Part shown: positions 1 to 8,978 of the stretch, piece after piece | Layout of the letters: every line of letters begins with the position of its first letter | Position numbering within the stretch: position 1 is the stretch's first letter | DNA from: Azospirillum lipoferum | GTDB taxonomy: Bacteria > Pseudomonadota > Alphaproteobacteria > Azospirillales > Azospirillaceae | Length of the DNA stretch: 64,000 nt | Assembly: GCF_024170005.1 (NCBI RefSeq) | Contig: NZ_JALJXJ010000003.1 | Coordinates: forward strand, 372,001 to 436,000 | Direction of reading: 5' to 3' | Notes under the pieces: generated by a model | What the model saw: only the letters and a program-made list of their open reading frames with translations | Told to the model about the DNA's origin: nothing | Database searches by the model: none | Program-made: the position numbers and the translations under genes

Positions 1-1
1 A

Positions 2-1294
2 GCCTACGCCAAGGCCGTCCGCCGCCTGCTGGCCGACCTCGACATGGAAGTCGGACAGGAAGCCGACCAGGAGGAGGAGGAGGACCAGCAGACCCAGTCC
101 TCCGAGGACGAGGAGTCGCCCCAGCACGGCCAGACCCGCGGCCAGGACGAGGACCAGTCCGACTCCGAATCGATGGCCTCGTCGGAGATGCAGGATTCGT
201 CGGAGGCCGGCGAGAGCGCCGAGGAGGGCGCCGGCGAGGAAGGCGACATGGAGATGGGTGAGGGCGAGGGGGCGGAGGAGCCCGCCGGCCCCGGCCAGCC
301 CTGGCGCAACGACCTCAACCGTCGCAACGAGCCCGATCCCAACGCCTACAAGGCCTTCACCACCCAGTATGACGAGGTGGTCGATGCCGCCGACCTCTGC
401 GACCCGGCCGAGCTGGAACGGCTGCGCCACCTGCTGGACCAGCAGCTCCTGCACCTGCAGGGCGTGATCTCCAAGCTGGCGAACCGGCTGCAGCGCCGGC
501 TGATGGCCAAACAGCAGCGCTCCTGGAACTTCGACCTGGAGGAGGGCATCCTGGACGCCGCCCGGCTGGCCCGCGTCGTCGCCAACCCGGTCCTGCCGCT
601 CTCCTTCAAGGCGGAGAAGGAGATGGATTTCCGCGACACGGTGGTGTCGCTGCTGATCGACAATTCCGGCTCGATGCGCGGGCGGCCGATCTCCATCGCC
701 GCGATGAGCGCCGACATCCTCGCCCGCACGCTGGAGCGCTGTGCGGTGAAGGTTGAGGTGCTGGGCTTCACCACCCGCGCCTGGAAGGGCGGACAGGCGC
801 GCGAGGCCTGGGTTGCCGGCGGCAAGCCGCCCCATCCCGGCCGGCTGAACGACCTGCGCCACATCGTCTACAAGGCGGCGGACATGCCGTGGCGCCGCGC
901 CCGCAAGAATCTGGGCCTGATGCTGCGCGAAGGCATCCTGAAGGAGAACATCGACGGCGAGGCACTGCAATGGGCGCATAACCGGCTGCTCGGCCGACCG
1001 GAACAGCGCCGCATCCTGATGGTGATCTCCGACGGCGCGCCGGTGGACGATTCGACCCTGTCGGTGAATGCCGGCAACTATCTGGAGCGCCATCTGCGCC
1101 AGACCATCGAGCAGATCGAGACCCGCTCGCCCGTCGAGCTGGTGGCGATCGGCATCGGCCACGACGTGACCCGCTATTACCGCCGCGCCGTGACCATCGT
1201 CGATGCGGAGCAGCTGGGCGGCACGATGATGAACAAGCTGGCCGAACTGTTCGACGAGGACGACCGCCGCGGCGGCCGTCGCGGCTGGCGTTGA
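2..1294 (+). CDS. cobT: Cobaltochelatase subunit CobT, 5'-truncated by window edge
   Basis: CobT is part of the ATP-dependent cobaltochelatase (CobNST) that inserts cobalt into hydrogenobyrinate a,c-diamide in aerobic cobalamin synthesis; CobS and CobT form an AAA+/VWA motor complex. The reading frame is already open at base 2, so the start lies outside the window and about 430 C-terminal residues are visible. They begin with a long acidic Glu/Asp/Gln-rich linker (visible residues about 16-85). A von Willebrand A domain follows, whose MIDAS signature DNSGSM sits at about residue 220, with a later ISDGAP strand near residue 340. This linker-plus-C-terminal-VWA layout is typical of CobT. The tail GRRGWR is basic. 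The gene downstream is unrelated and convergent, so any cob operon lies to the left. The family call is secure; the length is unknown. Confidence 0.93.
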   Translation, partial: AYAKAVRRLLADLDMEVGQEADQEEEEDQQTQSSEDEESPQHGQTRGQDEDQSDSESMASSEMQDSSEAGESAEEGAGEEGDMEMGEGEGAEEPAGPGQPWRNDLNRRNEPDPNAYKAFTTQYDEVVDAADLCDPAELERLRHLLDQQLLHLQGVISKLANRLQRRLMAKQQRSWNFDLEEGILDAARLARVVANPVLPLSFKAEKEMDFRDTVVSLLIDNSGSMRGRPISIAAMSADILARTLERCAVKVEVLGFTTRAWKGGQAREAWVAGGKPPHPGRLNDLRHIVYKAADMPWRRARKNLGLMLREGILKENIDGEALQWAHNRLLGRPEQRRILMVISDGAPVDDSTLSVNAGNYLERHLRQTIEQIETRSPVELVAIGIGHDVTRYYRRAVTIVDAEQLGGTMMNKLAELFDEDDRRGGRRGWR

Positions 1295-1357
1295 GGTAAG
1301 GAACCGGCAGGGACGTCTTCAGCTTTCCAATGACTTAGATGGAAACACCAGCCCACT

Positions 1358-3403
1358 TCAGGGCGTATCCTTACCTGCGAACGCTGGTTTGGCAGTCTCA
1401 CCCGCCACCGGCGGGGGTGCGGCGGGCGGCGCTGCCGGCGCCGCTTTCTCCCCCGCCTTCGCGGCGTCCTTCCTCTCCTCCTCCAGCACCAGGCGCCAGA
1501 GTTCGGTCATCCCGGTTCTGCCACGCAGCGACCGGCCGCCCTGGCGGACCAGCGGGACGGCGTCCTTGCCCTTGGCGGCGGTGACGCCACTGGTCAGCAC
1601 GATCACCTCGGACTCGCCCTGGAGAGCCGCCGACAGTTCCTCGATGCGGGCGGCGACGTTCACGGTGTCGCCGACGATGGTGTAGTTGATCCGGCTGTCG
1701 GAGCCGATGTTGCCCACCACCACCGGACCGCTGTGCAGGCCGACACGGACATGGATCGGCGCCCGGCCCTCGGCGATGCGGCGGCGGTTGTCGGCGCGGA
1801 TGGCGTGGTGGATCGCCAGCGCGGCACGTAGCGCGCGGACGGCATGGTCCTCCTGCGCCTCCGGCGCGCCCCAGAAGGCCATCAGCGAATCGCCGATGAA
1901 CTTGTCCACCGTGCCGCCCTCCGCCTCGATGCAGGCGGCGAGCAGGGTGAAATGCTCGTTCAGCAGGGCGGCGGTGTCGGCGGCGGCCATATGCTCGGCC
2001 ATGCGGGAGAAACCGCGGATGTCGGTGAACATCACCGTCACCTCGCGCTGCACCGAATCGAGCCCGCCCTCGGTCTCGCGCTGGCGCATCAGGCGCAGGA
2101 CCAGCGCCTTCGGCACATAGGTCTCGAACCAGCGCAAACCGGCGACCATGGCGTTGAAGGCGGTGGCGGCGCGCGCCATCTCGCGCAGGCGGGAGTCGGG
2201 CAGGTCGGGGATGGCGCGGAATTCGAAGGCGCGGACGCGGTCGGCGGCCTCGGCCAGCCGCGCCACCTGCCGGCTGATCCGCCGCCCGACCAGCAGCGCC
2301 ACCCCGACCGACACCAGCAGGATGGCGAAGCCGACGGCGCCGGTGATGTAGAGCCGGCGGATCTCGACGTTCAGCTCGCCGTCGCGATAGCCGATGCCGA
2401 TGATCCAGTCCTGCTGGCCGTAGCCCGCCATCTTGCGGGTCAGGAAGATGTAGTCGCTGCCCAGCACGCGCACGCCGCGCGCCTCCACCCGCTTCTTCAG
2501 CGACTGGACCGGCACGCCGCTGGACCACAGCGCCGCCAGCGCCGGGTCGTCGACCTGATCGATGCGCGGCAGCGGTGGGCCGTCCAGCTTGCCGGAGAAG
2601 TCGAAGCTGCGGCCGACCAGCGCCGGGTGGGCCAACACATGGCTGTGGTCGTACAGCACGAAAGCGTTCAGCCCCTGCTCCACATACAGCACCGACAGGA
2701 AGCGCGACAGATCGCCCAGCGAGACGCCGACCGCCACCTGCCCCAGATAGCGCCCGTCACGCCGCACCGGCTGGTAGAGGGTGACGAAGCTGTTCTGCGC
2801 CTCCTTCAGCCAGCGCGGATCGGCCCAACTGGCGGCGCTGCGGTTGGGGCCGTCCAGCACCTCCGGCGGGATGTCGCTGTCGCCCTGCATGTCGAAGGGA
2901 TCGGCAACCAGCCCACCGTTCAGCCGGCCGACGCGGACCCCGGTCAGATCCGGGCGGATGAAGGCGAGGCCGGTCACGTCCGGGGCGCCTGCCAGCGCAC
3001 CGCGCAGCGTGTCGATCATCGCCGTGTTGTCGCCGGCCCGCAGGTCGCCGCGCTCGATCAGCCCTGCGACGAAGCGCGCCATTTCCCGCGCCGGGTCGAG
3101 CTGGTGGCGGACCCGCACCTCCACCCCGGCCAGCGCCAGATCGGCCTTGTCGTTCAGCAGGGCGAAGGTGTTGGTGCTGGCGCTGACCAGACCCAGGACC
3201 AGGACGCTGGCGACCGCCGCCAGCATCAGCGACCCGAACCCCGCCACCAGCACCGCGGCGATGGGCAGCCGCAGGCGTCGACGCCCGACAGGCTTTGACC
3301 CCGACTTCGATGCAGGCTTTCCCGCCGTCTTGCCGGCCGGCTTCACGGCCGTCGCCGGAAGGGTCGGGGCAATCGGGGTGCGCGCTGAAGGGGTGTCGGG
3401 CAT
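1358..3403 (-). CDS. Membrane adenylate/guanylate cyclase with extracytoplasmic sensor and HAMP
   Basis: This is a class III nucleotide cyclase predicted to make cAMP or cGMP in response to a periplasmic signal. The ATG at 3403 gives 681 residues; a TTG 12 codons upstream is possible but less likely. The N-terminal 45 residues are Lys/Ala/Pro-rich. TM1 follows (about 46-76), then a periplasmic region of about 280 residues resembling a double Cache sensor, TM2 (about 365-390), a HAMP segment and the cyclase domain (about 450-620). Visible cyclase motifs are VMFTDIRGFS, with a metal-binding Asp, GDSLMAFWGAP, with the second metal Asp, and the INYTIVGDTVNVAARIE block. The C-terminus is Ala/Pro-rich. 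Base specificity (ATP or GTP) cannot be fixed by eye. It is convergent with cobT, and no partner effector is adjacent. Confidence 0.88.
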   Translation of the reverse strand: MPDTPSARTPIAPTLPATAVKPAGKTAGKPASKSGSKPVGRRRLRLPIAAVLVAGFGSLMLAAVASVLVLGLVSASTNTFALLNDKADLALAGVEVRVRHQLDPAREMARFVAGLIERGDLRAGDNTAMIDTLRGALAGAPDVTGLAFIRPDLTGVRVGRLNGGLVADPFDMQGDSDIPPEVLDGPNRSAASWADPRWLKEAQNSFVTLYQPVRRDGRYLGQVAVGVSLGDLSRFLSVLYVEQGLNAFVLYDHSHVLAHPALVGRSFDFSGKLDGPPLPRIDQVDDPALAALWSSGVPVQSLKKRVEARGVRVLGSDYIFLTRKMAGYGQQDWIIGIGYRDGELNVEIRRLYITGAVGFAILLVSVGVALLVGRRISRQVARLAEAADRVRAFEFRAIPDLPDSRLREMARAATAFNAMVAGLRWFETYVPKALVLRLMRQRETEGGLDSVQREVTVMFTDIRGFSRMAEHMAAADTAALLNEHFTLLAACIEAEGGTVDKFIGDSLMAFWGAPEAQEDHAVRALRAALAIHHAIRADNRRRIAEGRAPIHVRVGLHSGPVVVGNIGSDSRINYTIVGDTVNVAARIEELSAALQGESEVIVLTSGVTAAKGKDAVPLVRQGGRSLRGRTGMTELWRLVLEEERKDAAKAGEKAAPAAPPAAPPPVAGETAKPAFAGKDTP

Positions 3404-3500
3404 GCGCGGCAGCCTACCCGCCCATCCGTCCGGCGGCAACCCGCGGGGCTGTATCCTTACGCGGATTTCATACCGTTTTGCTCATGCCCGACGGCAGAAG

Positions 3501-4976
3501 CTAGTCCCCGACAATCACCTTCACCCGCTGGCCGGGCGGCAATGGCGTTCCGGGCGGCAGGTCGTTGATGATCCGGAACAATTCTTCGGCATAGGGCTCC
3601 TGCGGCATGCGGCGAATGAGGCCGGCGACGCTGTCGCCGGGCTGCACCGTCGCCACCTGCACGCGGCGGGGGCGGAACCGCGCGGCCTCCTCCGCGGTCA
3701 TGCGGTGGAAGCTGTTGGCCGCCGCCTGGAAATCGCCATCGAAACGAGCCAGCGATCCGGCCGGCGCCAGGAAGGTGAAGCGGTACATCTTCCCATCCGG
3801 CGCGCGGATCGCCACCAGCCGGATGTCGGCGCTGTTGCCATCGGATTCGCCGCGCGTGGTAGCGGTCGCCGCCGGCATGCCGCCGATGGTGATGCGTTCG
3901 ACGTTGGACAAATTCGCGTTCTTGCCCCACACGCCGGTCAGGAAAGCGGCGGGGTCGGAGACGCCGACCGCCGATCCGCCGTCGAAGGCCATGGCGGTGC
4001 CGTTCTGGCCCTTGGCGACCACCTGATCGGCGCCGTTCAGCAGCGAATAGCCCTGCGGCACGGTGAAGGCGATGCCGAGCTGCGGGTGGGCGAAGGTCCG
4101 GCCGCGGACATAGCCGTTCTCCGGGCTGTCGCCATAGATCATGCCGTCGACCGCCGCCAGGTAAGGATCGCGCGGGCGGGCGCCGCCCTGCGGCATGGCG
4201 CGGGCGAGATCGGCGGCGCGGCGCACCCGCTCCTCGGTCGCCGGATGGCTGGCGAGGAAGTCGAAGCCGCCCTCGCCCTTGTTGCCCGCGCGCAGCCCCT
4301 CATACTGGCTGTCGCGGCGCAGCGTTTCCAGGAAGGTCGCCATGGCGAAAGGGTCGTAGCCAGACCGCCGCAGCGTCTCGACGCCGAGCTGGTCGGCCTC
4401 CAGCTCCTGCTCGCGGGAATAGCTGGCGACCACGGCGGTGCCACCCAGCCCGGCCAGCTGCGCCAGCGTGTCGTTGCCGAACACCAGCCCGATCCCGGCG
4501 GCGAGGATGCCGGCGATGGCTTGTCGGCTTTGGCGTTGCGCCGAATGGTGGGCGGTGACGTGGCCGATCTCGTGCGACAGGACGCCGGCCACCTCCGCCT
4601 CGTCCTTCGCCAGCGCCAGCAGACCGCGGGTGACATAGACATAGCCGCCGGGCAGGGCGAAGGCGTTGACCACGTCGCTGTCCAGCACCGTGAAGGTCCA
4701 GGGCTCGCGCGCCAGCGCCGTGGTGGAGGCGAGCTTGCGGCCGAGCTGGTCGATATAGCCCTGCAGCCGGGCATCCTTCACCGCCCCGCCGAATTGCGCC
4801 AGGATCTTCGGGTGCTCCTGCGCGCCCAGCGCCGCCTCGTCGCCGCCGGACAGAACATTGTCCAGCAGTCCGGCCTTTGCCGGCGCGGGGGTGACCAGAC
4901 TGGGCATGGCAGCGGCCAGCAGGATGGCGGCCAATGCGGTGCGGAGGGGCTTGCGGAAGGGGAGGTGGGTCGGCAT
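3501..4976 (-). CDS. Periplasmic M48 family metalloprotease with C-terminal LysM-like domain
   Basis: This is a BepA/LoiP-like zinc metallopeptidase, probably acting in envelope or outer-membrane protein quality control. The start at 4976 gives 491 residues beginning with a basic segment and a hydrophobic signal sequence ending near AKAG (about residues 1-35). The catalytic HEIGH motif is at about 134-138, followed by further His residues, and the third zinc ligand is in ELEAD at about 190. The last 50 residues read as a LysM-like module (GDSVAGLI, then INDLPPGTPLPPGQRVKV) that could bind peptidoglycan. Frame-open sequence upstream of 4976 lacks a sensible start and overlaps the divergent nuclease-like gene. 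Only about 52 bases separate the two divergent starts, so their promoters are compact or overlap. Confidence 0.92.
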   Translation of the reverse strand: MPTHLPFRKPLRTALAAILLAAAMPSLVTPAPAKAGLLDNVLSGGDEAALGAQEHPKILAQFGGAVKDARLQGYIDQLGRKLASTTALAREPWTFTVLDSDVVNAFALPGGYVYVTRGLLALAKDEAEVAGVLSHEIGHVTAHHSAQRQSRQAIAGILAAGIGLVFGNDTLAQLAGLGGTAVVASYSREQELEADQLGVETLRRSGYDPFAMATFLETLRRDSQYEGLRAGNKGEGGFDFLASHPATEERVRRAADLARAMPQGGARPRDPYLAAVDGMIYGDSPENGYVRGRTFAHPQLGIAFTVPQGYSLLNGADQVVAKGQNGTAMAFDGGSAVGVSDPAAFLTGVWGKNANLSNVERITIGGMPAATATTRGESDGNSADIRLVAIRAPDGKMYRFTFLAPAGSLARFDGDFQAAANSFHRMTAEEAARFRPRRVQVATVQPGDSVAGLIRRMPQEPYAEELFRIINDLPPGTPLPPGQRVKVIVGD

Positions 4977-5028
4977 ACCGGTCAAAACCCCGCCCGGCGG
5001 CGGATGTTCCGCAAGGACCGCGTTCCCC

Positions 5029-5901
5029 ATGCGACTTGTCACGCTCCCGCTTGTGCGCCTGCCGGTCTTGCTTCTGGCTGGTCTGCTGCTGACCGGCGCC
5101 GCGTCGGCGGACGGGCTGCGGGTCGCCGCCGTTCTGGACGGCGACACGCTGGAACTGGAGGACGGACGCCGGGTCCGGCTGGCCGGGATCGAGGCTGCCA
5201 AGCCGCCGCGCCATGCCAATCCCGCCGATGGCCGGGTTTGGCCGCTGGCGGAGGCGGCAACGGCGGCGCTGGCCGATCTGGCCCTGGGCCGCCGCGTCGC
5301 GCTGCATGGGCCGGCGCCAATTGACCGCCATGGCCTTCTGCTCGCCCATCTGGTGCGGGAGGACGGGTTGTGGCTGCAATCGGCGCTGCTGGTGCGCGGG
5401 CTGGCGCGCGTCCACACCCGGCCCGACGCCCGCGCCTATGCGGCGGAGCTGCTGGCCGGCGAAGAGGCCGCGCGCAACGCCGGGCGCGGGCTGTGGCGCA
5501 GCCGGGTCTATGCCGTGCGCGACGCCGCCGACGCGGACGGGCTTTCCCGCGACCGCGACAGCTATCAACTGGTGGAGGGCGTGGTGCTGGCAGTGTCCAA
5601 GAGCGGCGGCGAGACCTGGCTGGATTTCGGTGCCGACTGGCGCAGCGACGTCACCATCCATATTGGCCGTGGCGCGATGCGCGAGGTCACCCGCGCCGGT
5701 ATCGACCCGCTGTCCTACGAGGGCCGGCGGGTGCGCGTGCGGGGCTGGATCACGCTGCGCAATGGCCCCATGATCGAGATCACCCATCCCGAACAGATCG
5801 AGCGGCTTGAGCGGGAGGCGGCCTCCGCCACCCGGCAACGCTCCGACCCCGGAGACGACGATCTATGGGATGACGACGAAGGAGAGGACGACCTGGAATG
5901 A
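5029..5901 (+). CDS. Secreted thermonuclease (SNase)-fold protein with altered active site
   Basis: The 290-residue product has a signal peptide (about 1-23, ending near ASADG) and an SNase-like OB fold: DGDTLELEDGRRVRLAGIEA at about 36-56. A second, OB-like half (about 165-265) and an acidic tail rich in Asp/Glu follow. In active staphylococcal-type nucleases the motif after the RLAGI strand ends in a catalytic Glu (A-P-E). Here it reads A-A-K, and the later YGR-type arginine is replaced in DRHGLLLAH. The Ca-binding DGDT and first Arg remain. A structural or binding role is therefore at least as likely as nuclease activity. The ATG at 5029 was chosen because it starts directly at the signal peptide. 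Its stop overlaps the next start (ATGA), indicating co-transcription with the cytochrome gene. Confidence 0.82.
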   Translation: MRLVTLPLVRLPVLLLAGLLLTGAASADGLRVAAVLDGDTLELEDGRRVRLAGIEAAKPPRHANPADGRVWPLAEAATAALADLALGRRVALHGPAPIDRHGLLLAHLVREDGLWLQSALLVRGLARVHTRPDARAYAAELLAGEEAARNAGRGLWRSRVYAVRDAADADGLSRDRDSYQLVEGVVLAVSKSGGETWLDFGADWRSDVTIHIGRGAMREVTRAGIDPLSYEGRRVRVRGWITLRNGPMIEITHPEQIERLEREAASATRQRSDPGDDDLWDDDEGEDDLE

Positions 5902-6758
5902 TGAAGCCGTCGATCGCGCGCATGGCCGGGCGCCTGCTTGCCGCCCTTTCGCTTCTGCTCACCGCCTTGCCGCTGCCTCCGGCGTTGGCCGGCGGGCCGG
6001 CGCTGACGATCGCCGTCGCCGGGGCCGAGCGGACCTTCGACCGCGACACCCTGCTGGCCCGGCAGGACGCGGTGACCATCGACATTCCCGCCGACATTTC
6101 CTATGGCCAGCCGATGAGTTATCGCGCCGTGCCGCTCGCCAGCCTGCTCGGTACCGGCGATTTCCCACCGGGCACCGTGCTGGAGGGGGTGGCGTCGGAC
6201 GGCTTCACCGCGCAGCTGCCACCGGAGCTGTGCCTGCGCACCGGTCCCGATGGCGCCGTCGCCTTCCTGGCGGTGGAGCCGGCCGACAAGCCCTGGCCCA
6301 AGCTGCCGGGCAAGGAGATGTCCGCCGGTCCCTTCTATCTGGTCTGGGTGCGGCCGGAGGCGTCGGGGGTGCGCAGCGAGCAATGGCCCTACCAGCTTGC
6401 CCGCATCGTCGCCTCGGACGATCCGCTGCGCCGCTGGCCGCAGCTGGCGGTCGATCAGGGTCTGCCTGCCGACTCGGCGATCCGCGCCGGACAGGCGGTG
6501 TTCATCACCCAATGCATGGCCTGCCACACCCTGAATGGCGCCGGCAGCGCGACGATGGGGCCGGACCTGAACCGGCCGATGAACCCGACAGAATATCTCA
6601 CGCCCGCCGGGCTGAAGACTCTGGTCCGGGATCCGCGCTCCGTCCGGACATGGCCCAACCAGCAGATGCCCGGCTTCGACCAAGCGATGCTGAGCGATGC
6701 CGACCTCGACCGTGTCGTCGCCTACCTGGGACATATGGCGGGACGGAAGGCGCCGTAG
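5898..6758 (+). CDS. Periplasmic cytochrome c fused to a molybdopterin-oxidoreductase-like N-domain
   Basis: The 286-residue secreted protein has a signal peptide (about 1-31, PALAGG). Residues 35-190 resemble the core of the sulfite-oxidase/YedY-type molybdopterin-binding domain, with strands such as SYRAVPLASLLG and VASDGFTAQLP, but no cofactor residues that I can identify confidently. The C-terminus is a monoheme class I cytochrome c with the heme motif CMACH at about 206-210 and a candidate Met axial ligand in QQMPGF near 257. It probably carries electrons in the periplasm; the partner is unknown. It overlaps the preceding nuclease-fold gene by 4 bases, so the two exported proteins are made together. 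Confidence 0.85.
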   Translation: MMKPSIARMAGRLLAALSLLLTALPLPPALAGGPALTIAVAGAERTFDRDTLLARQDAVTIDIPADISYGQPMSYRAVPLASLLGTGDFPPGTVLEGVASDGFTAQLPPELCLRTGPDGAVAFLAVEPADKPWPKLPGKEMSAGPFYLVWVRPEASGVRSEQWPYQLARIVASDDPLRRWPQLAVDQGLPADSAIRAGQAVFITQCMACHTLNGAGSATMGPDLNRPMNPTEYLTPAGLKTLVRDPRSVRTWPNQQMPGFDQAMLSDADLDRVVAYLGHMAGRKAP

Positions 6759-6780
6759 GAGGGGGGCTTTCGCCCCCTCC
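6758..6780. terminator. Candidate bidirectional terminator hairpin
   Basis: An 8-bp perfect stem (GGAGGGGG with CCCCCTCC) and a 7-base loop lie between the convergent cytochrome and PTS EI genes, starting at the cytochrome stop codon. There is no T-run on either side, so intrinsic termination is uncertain. Confidence 0.4.
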
Positions 6781-6793
6781 CACCGATCGGGCG

Positions 6794-8677
6794 CTACAGG
6801 GTGGCGTTGAAGTCGTCCAGCAGCGTGGCGATGCGGCCGCTGTCGCTCTGATCCATGATGACGCGGGCCCGCTTGCTCGCCTCCATAAGGTCGAGCGAGC
6901 GGATGCGCTTCTTCACCGCCGGAACCGCCAGCGGCGCCATCGACAGTTCTCGCACGCCCAACCCCATCAGCAGCGCCGTATAGCGCGGGTCGCCGGCGAT
7001 CTCGCCGCAGACCGACACCGGGATGCGGGCGCGCAGGGCGGCCTCCACCGTGAACTGGATCAGCCGCAGCACCGCCGGATGGAGCGGGTCGTAGAGGGTG
7101 GCGACCTGTTCGTCGGCACGGTCGATGGCCAGCGTGTACTGGGTCAGGTCGTTGGTGCCGATGGAGAAGAAGTCGGCGGCATAGGCCAGCGCGTCGGCGG
7201 CCAGCGCCGCACCCGGCACCTCCACCATCACCCCCACCGGCGGCAGCGGGTCGGCGATGGGAATATTGCGGCGGCGCAGCCGGCGGGCGACCTGCCCCAT
7301 CATCTCGCGCACCTTCTGCACCTCGGTGACCGAGGCGATCATCGGCAGCAGGATACGCAGCGGCCCGTGGGCTCCGGCCCGCAGCATGGCGGCGAGCTGC
7401 GTCTCCAGCAGCTTCGGTTCGCGCAGGCCGAGGCGAATGGCGCGCAGGCCCAGCGCCGGGTTGGCCGGCTCGCCATAGCGCCCGGCCATCCAGCCGGCCA
7501 GCTTCTCGCCGCCCAGATCCATGGTGCGGGCGGTGACGGTGCGGCCGCCCATCCCCTCGATCATGGTGCGCAGCACGCCGTACTGCTCATCCTCGTCGGG
7601 CAGATGGTCGCGGTTCATGAACATGAACTCGGTCCGCAGCAGGCCGATGCCCTGGGCGCCGTGTTCCAGCGCGTGATCGAGGTCGCGCGGCAACTCCAGA
7701 TTCGCCATCAGCGTCACGGCGGTGCCGTCTCGGGTGACGGCGGGCAGCTTGCGCAGGCTCTTCAACCCCTGGCGCTCGCGCTCGCGGGCGGCACGGCGCT
7801 CGCCGTAGTCGTCCAGCACCTCGGCCGGCGGATCGATCAGCACGCGGCCCTGCAGGCCGTCGACGATCACCGTCACCCCGTTGCGCACGCCGGCCAGCAG
7901 GCCGGGCGCGCCCAGCACCGCCGGCAGGCCGAGCGAGCGGGCGAGGATGGCCGTATGTCCTTCCGCCCCGCCCAGCACGGTGGCGAAGCCGCCGACGACG
8001 GTCGGGTCGAGCAGGGCGGTGTCGGCGGGGGTCAGCTCCTCCGCCAGGATGATGCTGCCGGGGGGCAGGCTGCTGAAGGCCCGGTATTCCTGCTTCATCA
8101 GGTTGCGGGTCAGCCGCCGCCCGACCTCGCGGATATCGTCGATGCGGCCGGCGAGATAGGCGTCGTCCATGCCGGCGAAGGTGGCGGCGATGGCGGCGAT
8201 CTCCGCCTGGATGGCGGCCTCGGCATTGACGCGGTCCTGCTTGATGCGATGCTCCACCCCGCGGGTCAGGCGCGAGTTGGTGACCATCGACAGGTGGGCG
8301 TCCAGCAGGAAACCGATTTCCTCCGACGCCGAGTCGGGCAGCACCAGCGCCTTGCTCTTCAGCTTCTTGATCTGGCGGCGCGCCTTGGACGCCGCCTCGT
8401 TGAAGCGGGCGACCTCGGCCTCGACGGCGTCGGGAGCGATGGCATATTCGGGGATGGCGACGGCACCGCTCTCCACGACATGGGCCGGGCCGATGGCGAT
8501 GCCGGGCGACACGCCCAGGCCGCGCAGGGCGCGTCCGGAGCCGCTGGCCGAAGCGCTGGCCGAACTGTTCACCGGCTCGGGCGACGGCATGCCGCCGGAA
8601 CCGCCGCGGTCGGGGCCGGATACCGGGCCACCGGTCGAGCCGCCGGCCGGGGCGGCGGGGGGCAGGTCACTCTTCAT
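6794..8677 (-). CDS. ptsP: Phosphoenolpyruvate-protein phosphotransferase (PTS enzyme I)
   Basis: EI autophosphorylates from PEP and passes the phosphate to HPr, here the gene just upstream. The product is 627 residues. A Gly/Pro/Ser-rich N-terminus of about 45 residues precedes the HPr-binding region (RGLGVSPGIAIGPA). The phosphorylated His is in GGAEGHTAIL at about 241. The PEP-binding barrel carries the LLRTEFMFM segment and the catalytic Cys in SVCGEIAGDP near 552. There is no N-terminal GAF domain, so by architecture it is EI rather than the nitrogen-PTS EI(Ntr), although automated pipelines often call this family ptsP. Its start overlaps the end of ptsH by 11 bases. No EIIB/EIIC sugar permease is encoded nearby, so the relay looks regulatory. 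Confidence 0.95.
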   Translation of the reverse strand: MKSDLPPAAPAGGSTGGPVSGPDRGGSGGMPSPEPVNSSASASASGSGRALRGLGVSPGIAIGPAHVVESGAVAIPEYAIAPDAVEAEVARFNEAASKARRQIKKLKSKALVLPDSASEEIGFLLDAHLSMVTNSRLTRGVEHRIKQDRVNAEAAIQAEIAAIAATFAGMDDAYLAGRIDDIREVGRRLTRNLMKQEYRAFSSLPPGSIILAEELTPADTALLDPTVVGGFATVLGGAEGHTAILARSLGLPAVLGAPGLLAGVRNGVTVIVDGLQGRVLIDPPAEVLDDYGERRAARERERQGLKSLRKLPAVTRDGTAVTLMANLELPRDLDHALEHGAQGIGLLRTEFMFMNRDHLPDEDEQYGVLRTMIEGMGGRTVTARTMDLGGEKLAGWMAGRYGEPANPALGLRAIRLGLREPKLLETQLAAMLRAGAHGPLRILLPMIASVTEVQKVREMMGQVARRLRRRNIPIADPLPPVGVMVEVPGAALAADALAYAADFFSIGTNDLTQYTLAIDRADEQVATLYDPLHPAVLRLIQFTVEAALRARIPVSVCGEIAGDPRYTALLMGLGVRELSMAPLAVPAVKKRIRSLDLMEASKRARVIMDQSDSGRIATLLDDFNATL

Positions 8678-8969
8678 CGAACTTGCGGTTTATCAGGTCC
8701 AGGAGGGCGTCCATCGCGGCATCGGCCTGGGCGCCGCTGGCGCGCAGCTCCACACTGGTGCCGGGGCCGGCAGCCAGCATCATCAGCCCCATGATCGACT
8801 CGCCGGATACCACGGATTCGCCGCGGCGCACCGAGATCTCGGCATCGAAGGTGGCGACCAGCTTGACGAATTTGGCCGAGGCGCGGGCATGCAGGCCGCG
8901 CTGGTTGGTGATGGTGGCGGTGCGGCGGATTTCGCCGTCGGCGGATGCCGTGTCGTCGGGGGGGCTCAT
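8667..8969 (-). CDS. ptsH: HPr phosphocarrier protein
   Basis: This 100-residue HPr has both phosphorylation sites visible. The active-site His27 is in GLHARAS, and receives phosphate from EI. The regulatory Ser58 is in GESIMGLMML, equivalent to Ser46 of Gram-positive HPr and the target of HprK. Keeping the Ser site fits the hprK gene a few genes upstream. The N-terminus has about 12 extra residues. The gene lies between the EIIA gene (9 bases upstream) and EI (overlapping), giving a clear EIIA-HPr-EI operon on the minus strand. Confidence 0.95.
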   Translation of the reverse strand: MSPPDDTASADGEIRRTATITNQRGLHARASAKFVKLVATFDAEISVRRGESVVSGESIMGLMMLAAGPGTSVELRASGAQADAAMDALLDLINRKFDEE

Positions 8970-8978
8970 CGAGGGCGG

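Noticed and set aside
1844..8794. Several long open frames opposite or overlapping the real genes (for example 1844-3298, 2781-5324 and 5807-8794 on the plus strand)
   Set aside because: They are antisense or out-of-frame to clearly recognisable proteins, are rich in Arg/His/Gly/Ala as expected of GC-rich shadow frames, and show no family motifs.
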